In this document: positions 60,636-64,000 of the stretch, piece after piece
How the letters are laid out: every line of letters starts with the position of its first letter
How positions within the stretch are numbered: position 1 is the first letter of the stretch
Assembly (NCBI GenBank): GCA_900541045.1
Contig: UQID01000004.1
Coordinates: 1 to 64,000 of the forward strand
From: an uncultured Collinsella sp.
Lineage (GTDB): Bacteria > Actinomycetota > Coriobacteriia > Coriobacteriales > Coriobacteriaceae
Direction of reading: 5' to 3'
DNA: 64,000 nt
Program-made: the position numbers and the translations under genes
The notes under the pieces: model-generated
The model's input: only the letters and a program-made list of their open reading frames with translations
The model's database searches: none
Told to the model about the DNA's origin: nothing

Positions 60636-61892
60636 CTAGGCGGACTTCTTCTTGCTGTCGGAGACCATCATGTAGACGGTGAGCACGACGGCGATGGCGG
60701 CGATCACGATGGCGCCGTAGAAGGACTGCTGGTAGGCGGCGCTGCCGGCCTCGGCGTGATACAGCACGGCGGTGATGGGCTGACTGATCCAGGTGGAAGC
60801 GGCGTAACCCAAAAACATGATGCCGTAGTTGACGCCGATGTTGCTGGTGCCAAAGGCGCCACCGGTGAGCGGCGGGTAGATGACGAGTAGGGCGCCAAAG
60901 CTAAAGCCGAGCAGGGCGAGCGCCACAAAGAACATGGCCTGCGTAAAGCTCATCGACATGATGACGAGCGCGACGATGGTGACGACAAGGCTGATGAGCA
61001 GTGACTTGTAGGCGCCGAGCTTGTCGATGATCTGACCAAAGGACAGGCGGCCAACCAGGTTGGCGCAGGTGTTGACGGAGACCACTACACCGCCGAGGGC
61101 GACGGCCGCGGCGCTCGTGGGGTCGGCGAAAAGCTGGACGGCGGCGATGGAGGCAACCTTGCCCACGAGCAGGGTGCCCGCGGTGGCGGCAAAGGCGAAG
61201 GTGACGATGAGGACCCAGAAGCGCGGGGTCTTGACCATCTCGCCTGGGGTGAGGTCGCCGAAGGTGCCGGCATGCGCGCCGCCCTTGGGGGCCTCGAAGC
61301 CCTCGGGCAGCCAGCCGGCCTCGGGGGCCTTCAGGAACAGGGCGGAGGCGGCGATCGTCACAAAGAAGATGACGCCGAGTGCCTTGAGGGCGCCAAAGAT
61401 GCCCAGGCTCGGGATGAGCAGCGAGGCGAGCACCGGGGACAGCACGGCGGGGCCGGCGGTCGAAGCGGCCAGGGTGATGCCGGAGGCGAGGCCCTTCTTG
61501 TCAATGAACCACTTTTGGCCGGTGGTGAGCGCCGGGTTGTAGCCCAGACCGTTGCCGATGGCGGCGACGAGCGAGAACCACAGGTAGAACTGCCACGGCT
61601 CGGTGACGGTGCCGGACATGAACCAGCCCAGGCCGTAGCACACGGCGGCAGCGATCACGACGTTGCGCGGACCGATCTTGTCGGAGATGCGGCCGGCGAA
61701 GATGCCCGTCACGGCCATGATGGTCTGGAAGACCGGGAACGCCCAGGTAAGGGCGCTCGACCACTCGGGGTAGACGGCGAGCAGGTTCTTGCTCACGACG
61801 GAATACAGCGCGATGGAGCTGATGAAGAACATGGTGACGCACGCGGCGGAAAGCACGACGGCGCGACCCTTGTTGGAGTTGGTGGAAGCCAT
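60636..61892 (-). CDS. MFS transporter of the oxalate/formate antiporter (OFA) type
   Basis: This 418-residue transporter has twelve predicted helices. The GRISDKIGPRNVVI loop after helix 2 and the GLGYNPALTTGQKWFIDKKG stretch are typical of OFA-type members, which often carry mono- or dicarboxylates. It lies between the SDR and Gfo/Idh genes, so it probably imports the substrate those enzymes oxidise. Substrate unknown. Confidence 0.88.
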   Translation of the reverse strand: MASTNSNKGRAVVLSAACVTMFFISSIALYSVVSKNLLAVYPEWSSALTWAFPVFQTIMAVTGIFAGRISDKIGPRNVVIAAAVCYGLGWFMSGTVTEPWQFYLWFSLVAAIGNGLGYNPALTTGQKWFIDKKGLASGITLAASTAGPAVLSPVLASLLIPSLGIFGALKALGVIFFVTIAASALFLKAPEAGWLPEGFEAPKGGAHAGTFGDLTPGEMVKTPRFWVLIVTFAFAATAGTLLVGKVASIAAVQLFADPTSAAAVALGGVVVSVNTCANLVGRLSFGQIIDKLGAYKSLLISLVVTIVALVIMSMSFTQAMFFVALALLGFSFGALLVIYPPLTGGAFGTSNIGVNYGIMFLGYAASTWISQPITAVLYHAEAGSAAYQQSFYGAIVIAAIAVVLTVYMMVSDSKKKSA

Positions 61893-61958
61893 TGGACTCT
61901 TTCTAATCGATACGGGGGAGGAGCGGGCGTGTCCGCGGGACCTCCCTGCCAGGTTGGT

Positions 61959-62840
61959 TTACTGGTCGGTCGGCTTGGCGACACCGGACTCATCGGACCA
62001 AAGCTCGACACCCTTGTTCTTAAGGTAGTTGTCGGCATAGGCGCGACGGCCGCCGGGCTTGGCGGTGAGGTCGCCCATCATGTTGGAGAAGCCGCCGTCG
62101 ACCTTGATGGCATCGCCGGTGGTAAAGTCCGAGCGCTTGGACGCCAGGAACATGACGGCGTTGGCGATATCGCTGACCTCGCCGATGCGGCGCGTGGCGA
62201 TCAGACGGCTGCGGCTCTTTTCGACCTCGGGGTCGGCGTAGAAGTTGGCCGACATCGGGGTCTTAACGAAGCAGGGCTCGACGCAGTTGGAGCGGACGCC
62301 GTAGGGGCCCCACTCGGCGGCGAGCATCTTGGACATCATGTTGACGCCGGCCTTGGTGGAGCTGTACACGCCCGAGAACGTCTCGGGGGAGTGGCTGGCG
62401 ACGGTCGAGATGTGCACCAGGCGGCCCTGGCCGGCCTTGATCATCTCGCGACCAAAGCGCTGCGAGGTGATGAAGTAGCCGGTGAGATTGACGTTGAGCA
62501 CCTGCTCCCAGTCGCTTAGCGGCAGGTCCTCCATGGCGGCGAAGCGCAGGATGCCGGCGGTGTTGACGAGGACGTCGACGTGGCCGAAGTTGGCGATGGT
62601 GGCGTCGACGGCAGCCTGAACCTCGGCCTCGTCAGTGGCGTTCATCTTGTAACCCTCGGCGTGGATGCCAAACTCGGCAGCGAGGTCGGCGGCAGCGGCC
62701 TTGACCTTTTCCTCGTCCAGATCGAGTAGGACGACGTTGGCGCCATTGCGGGCGAACTCGCGGCAGATCTCGGCGCCCATACCGCCGAGCGCGCCAGTCA
62801 CGGCGCAGACATCGCCCTCGAGCTTAAGCCAATTGCTCAT
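61959..62840 (-). CDS. short-chain dehydrogenase/reductase (classical SDR)
   Basis: This 293-residue protein has the cofactor motif VTGALGGMGAEI (TGxxxGxG), NTAG (NNAG position) and the catalytic Ser-Tyr-Lys set: STVASHSP, then YSSTKAG. The Asp in LLDLDEEK after beta-strand 2 favours NAD over NADP. It is the first gene of the operon, with the MFS transporter 66 bases downstream. Some Collinsella SDRs act on bile acids, but nothing here shows that; a sugar or polyol substrate fits the neighbours better. Confidence 0.87.
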   Translation of the reverse strand: MSNWLKLEGDVCAVTGALGGMGAEICREFARNGANVVLLDLDEEKVKAAAADLAAEFGIHAEGYKMNATDEAEVQAAVDATIANFGHVDVLVNTAGILRFAAMEDLPLSDWEQVLNVNLTGYFITSQRFGREMIKAGQGRLVHISTVASHSPETFSGVYSSTKAGVNMMSKMLAAEWGPYGVRSNCVEPCFVKTPMSANFYADPEVEKSRSRLIATRRIGEVSDIANAVMFLASKRSDFTTGDAIKVDGGFSNMMGDLTAKPGGRRAYADNYLKNKGVELWSDESGVAKPTDQ

Positions 62841-62920
62841 AGGAACTTCCCTTCTTGTGCCTCCCGGTGGGCCGCTCCCATTAATCGACCCACGTGGTTT
62901 TCGCTGGTTATCGTATGCTT

Positions 62921-62943
62921 TGCATTTGCGCAGGTGAATTGCA
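62921..62943. promoter_or_regulatory. inverted repeat in the SDR-LysR divergent region
   Basis: TGCATTT, nine bases, then AATTGCA: a dyad of the size LysR-type regulators bind, located in the 233-base gap between the divergent SDR and LysR genes. Assignment is inference. Confidence 0.4.
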
Positions 62944-63073
62944 TATTTGTTAGAATTGCGTTAACCGTAGGTTTACACTGTGCGATGCAGTTTATTCTCA
63001 ATTGAGCGCGTGACCTGCGAAAACAACCCCCTGTGGCACCATGCGGTCACAGGCGCGAAAACGGGAGATTGAC

Positions 63074-63952
63074 GTGTACGATCGACGACTCGAGGCCATA
63101 TCGGCTGCCGCGGAGCTGGGAAGCTTCTCGCGTGCGGCGGCAAAATTGCGTGTGTCGACTCCGGCGCTCGTCAAGCAGGTGTCGGGCTTCGAGGCCGAGT
63201 TCGGCATCACGCTGTTCGAACGCTCGCACTCAGGCGTTAAGGTGACGCCGGCCGGCGCACTACTGGTGGACGACGCGCGCTCGATCATGCGGCAGTCCGA
63301 GGACGCACTGCGCCGTGCCCGACGTGCGGCGGGCGACGGCGGTGCCGTGCGCCTGGGCGTGTCGATGATGTGTCCGGGGCGCCAAACGCTTTCGATGTGG
63401 ACGGGCATCCACGATCTGGAGCCGTCGCTGCGATTTGAGATTGTGCCGGTAAGCGACCTCTACGACGAGCGCGAATCCGTCATGCGCAGCCTTGGTCGCG
63501 AGGTGGATGTAGTGCAGTCGAGTTTTTCGACGCCGCGCTGGGGTGATGCCTGCCAAAAGCTCCGCATCGTCAACGTGCCGTTTTATATCGACGTGCCGCG
63601 CACGAGCCCGCTGGCGCGCAAGACACGCATTACGGTCGCCGACTTGGAGGGCATGCGCCTGCGCGTGCTCCGCCACGGCAACGACGCCATGGACAGCCTG
63701 CGCATCGACCTGTTGGCCGACGGCGGCGTGGACGTGATTGACGTGGATAGCTTCGACTTTGCGCTCTTTAACGAGGCGGAGGAAAAGGGCGACGCGGTGC
63801 TCACCTGCGGCGCATGGTCGGGCGTGCACCCGGCCTTTGTGGGCGTGCCGTTCCTGTGCGGTCGCGAGGTACCGGTCTTTCTGCACTACCCGCTCGAGCC
63901 CACCCTCCAAGTCCAAAAATTCGTCAACGCCATGGCCCAACTCCTTAACTAG
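63074..63952 (+). CDS. LysR-family transcriptional regulator
   Basis: This 292-residue protein has the N-terminal winged helix (RLEAISAAAELGSFSRAAAK, then LRVSTPALVKQVSGFEAEFG) and a C-terminal substrate-binding domain from about residue 90. GTG 63074 is preferred because GGGAG lies six bases upstream; ATG 63041 is the alternative. It is divergent from the SDR-MFS-Gfo/Idh operon and probably controls it in response to the transported compound. Confidence 0.87.
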   Translation: MYDRRLEAISAAAELGSFSRAAAKLRVSTPALVKQVSGFEAEFGITLFERSHSGVKVTPAGALLVDDARSIMRQSEDALRRARRAAGDGGAVRLGVSMMCPGRQTLSMWTGIHDLEPSLRFEIVPVSDLYDERESVMRSLGREVDVVQSSFSTPRWGDACQKLRIVNVPFYIDVPRTSPLARKTRITVADLEGMRLRVLRHGNDAMDSLRIDLLADGGVDVIDVDSFDFALFNEAEEKGDAVLTCGAWSGVHPAFVGVPFLCGREVPVFLHYPLEPTLQVQKFVNAMAQLLN

Positions 63953-64000
63953 CTAATTTAGGACGGGGCTTTTTAGCTACTTTCGCCGCACTACCAGCAC

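Noticed and set aside
63953..64000. Possible further feature at the right edge
   Set aside because: Only 48 bases remain after the LysR-type gene; no stem or start could be supported.

Overview
The window looks like a chromosomal segment of a Gram-positive gut anaerobe of the Coriobacteriia, most likely Collinsella or a close relative. That is inferred from gene content and style: GC-rich codon use, split transketolase, a lipoteichoic-acid-synthase-like enzyme, an LPXTG-like surface protein, many single-domain regulators, and dispersed intergenic palindromes. No database search was run. I found 50 protein genes (one cut by the left edge), one tRNA-Ser(UGA) and the SRP RNA. There is no rRNA, prophage, CRISPR array or intact transposase.

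Layout. 1-299: start of a secreted protein. 0.7-9.4 kb: a sugar-phosphate catabolic island with a class II aldolase, an ascorbate-type PTS (IIA, IIB, IIC), a small TPR-like protein, a P-loop kinase fused to deoxyribose-phosphate aldolase, a GntR/UTRA regulator, a transaldolase-like enzyme and a two-subunit transketolase. Together they suggest PTS uptake of a pentose-like or deoxy sugar feeding the non-oxidative pentose phosphate pathway. 9.8-22 kb: larE, HAD phosphatase, LacI regulator, a Tat-type amino-acid-binding lipoprotein with permease, glmS, a GntR/YeiH divergent pair, a Fis-type regulator and a nitroreductase. 22.2-26.5 kb: a MarR-controlled heterodimeric ABC exporter. 26.6-33.4 kb: cysE, dedA, ilvE, lemA, tetR, tRNA-Ser and a tadA-glycerate kinase fusion. 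33.4-37.6 kb: SRP RNA and a second heterodimeric ABC exporter. 37.6-44 kb: a repeat-rich accessory region around a 1362-residue surface protein. 44-52.3 kb: an LTA-synthase-like enzyme, nitroreductase, Kup potassium transporter with a 64-residue companion, and a KdpDE-like two-component system. 52.4-59.3 kb: an RlmKL-like methyltransferase, HAD phosphatase, second transaldolase copy and Tex. 59.5-64 kb: a Gfo/Idh-MFS-SDR operon divergent from a LysR regulator.

The most unusual content is non-coding. Two tandem arrays of the same 61-62 bp hairpin unit (38690-39136 and 43438-43790) flank the surface-protein gene. Next to them lie two copies, in opposite orientation, of a roughly 130-bp structured element whose junction sequences are conserved while its stems differ by compensating changes. 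Short repeat clusters with opposed orientation (37658-37749 and 39156-39230) resemble transposon ends. Across the window several intergenic palindrome families occur, three of which share a GGGACAG/CTGTCCC-like centre with different, self-complementary arms.

The strongest protein-level oddities are the kinase-DERA fusion, the TadA-glycerate kinase fusion, an apparently degenerate RlmL half in the rRNA methyltransferase, an enhancer-binding-like regulator with a decayed Walker A motif, and a shortened KdpD beside Kup rather than Kdp.
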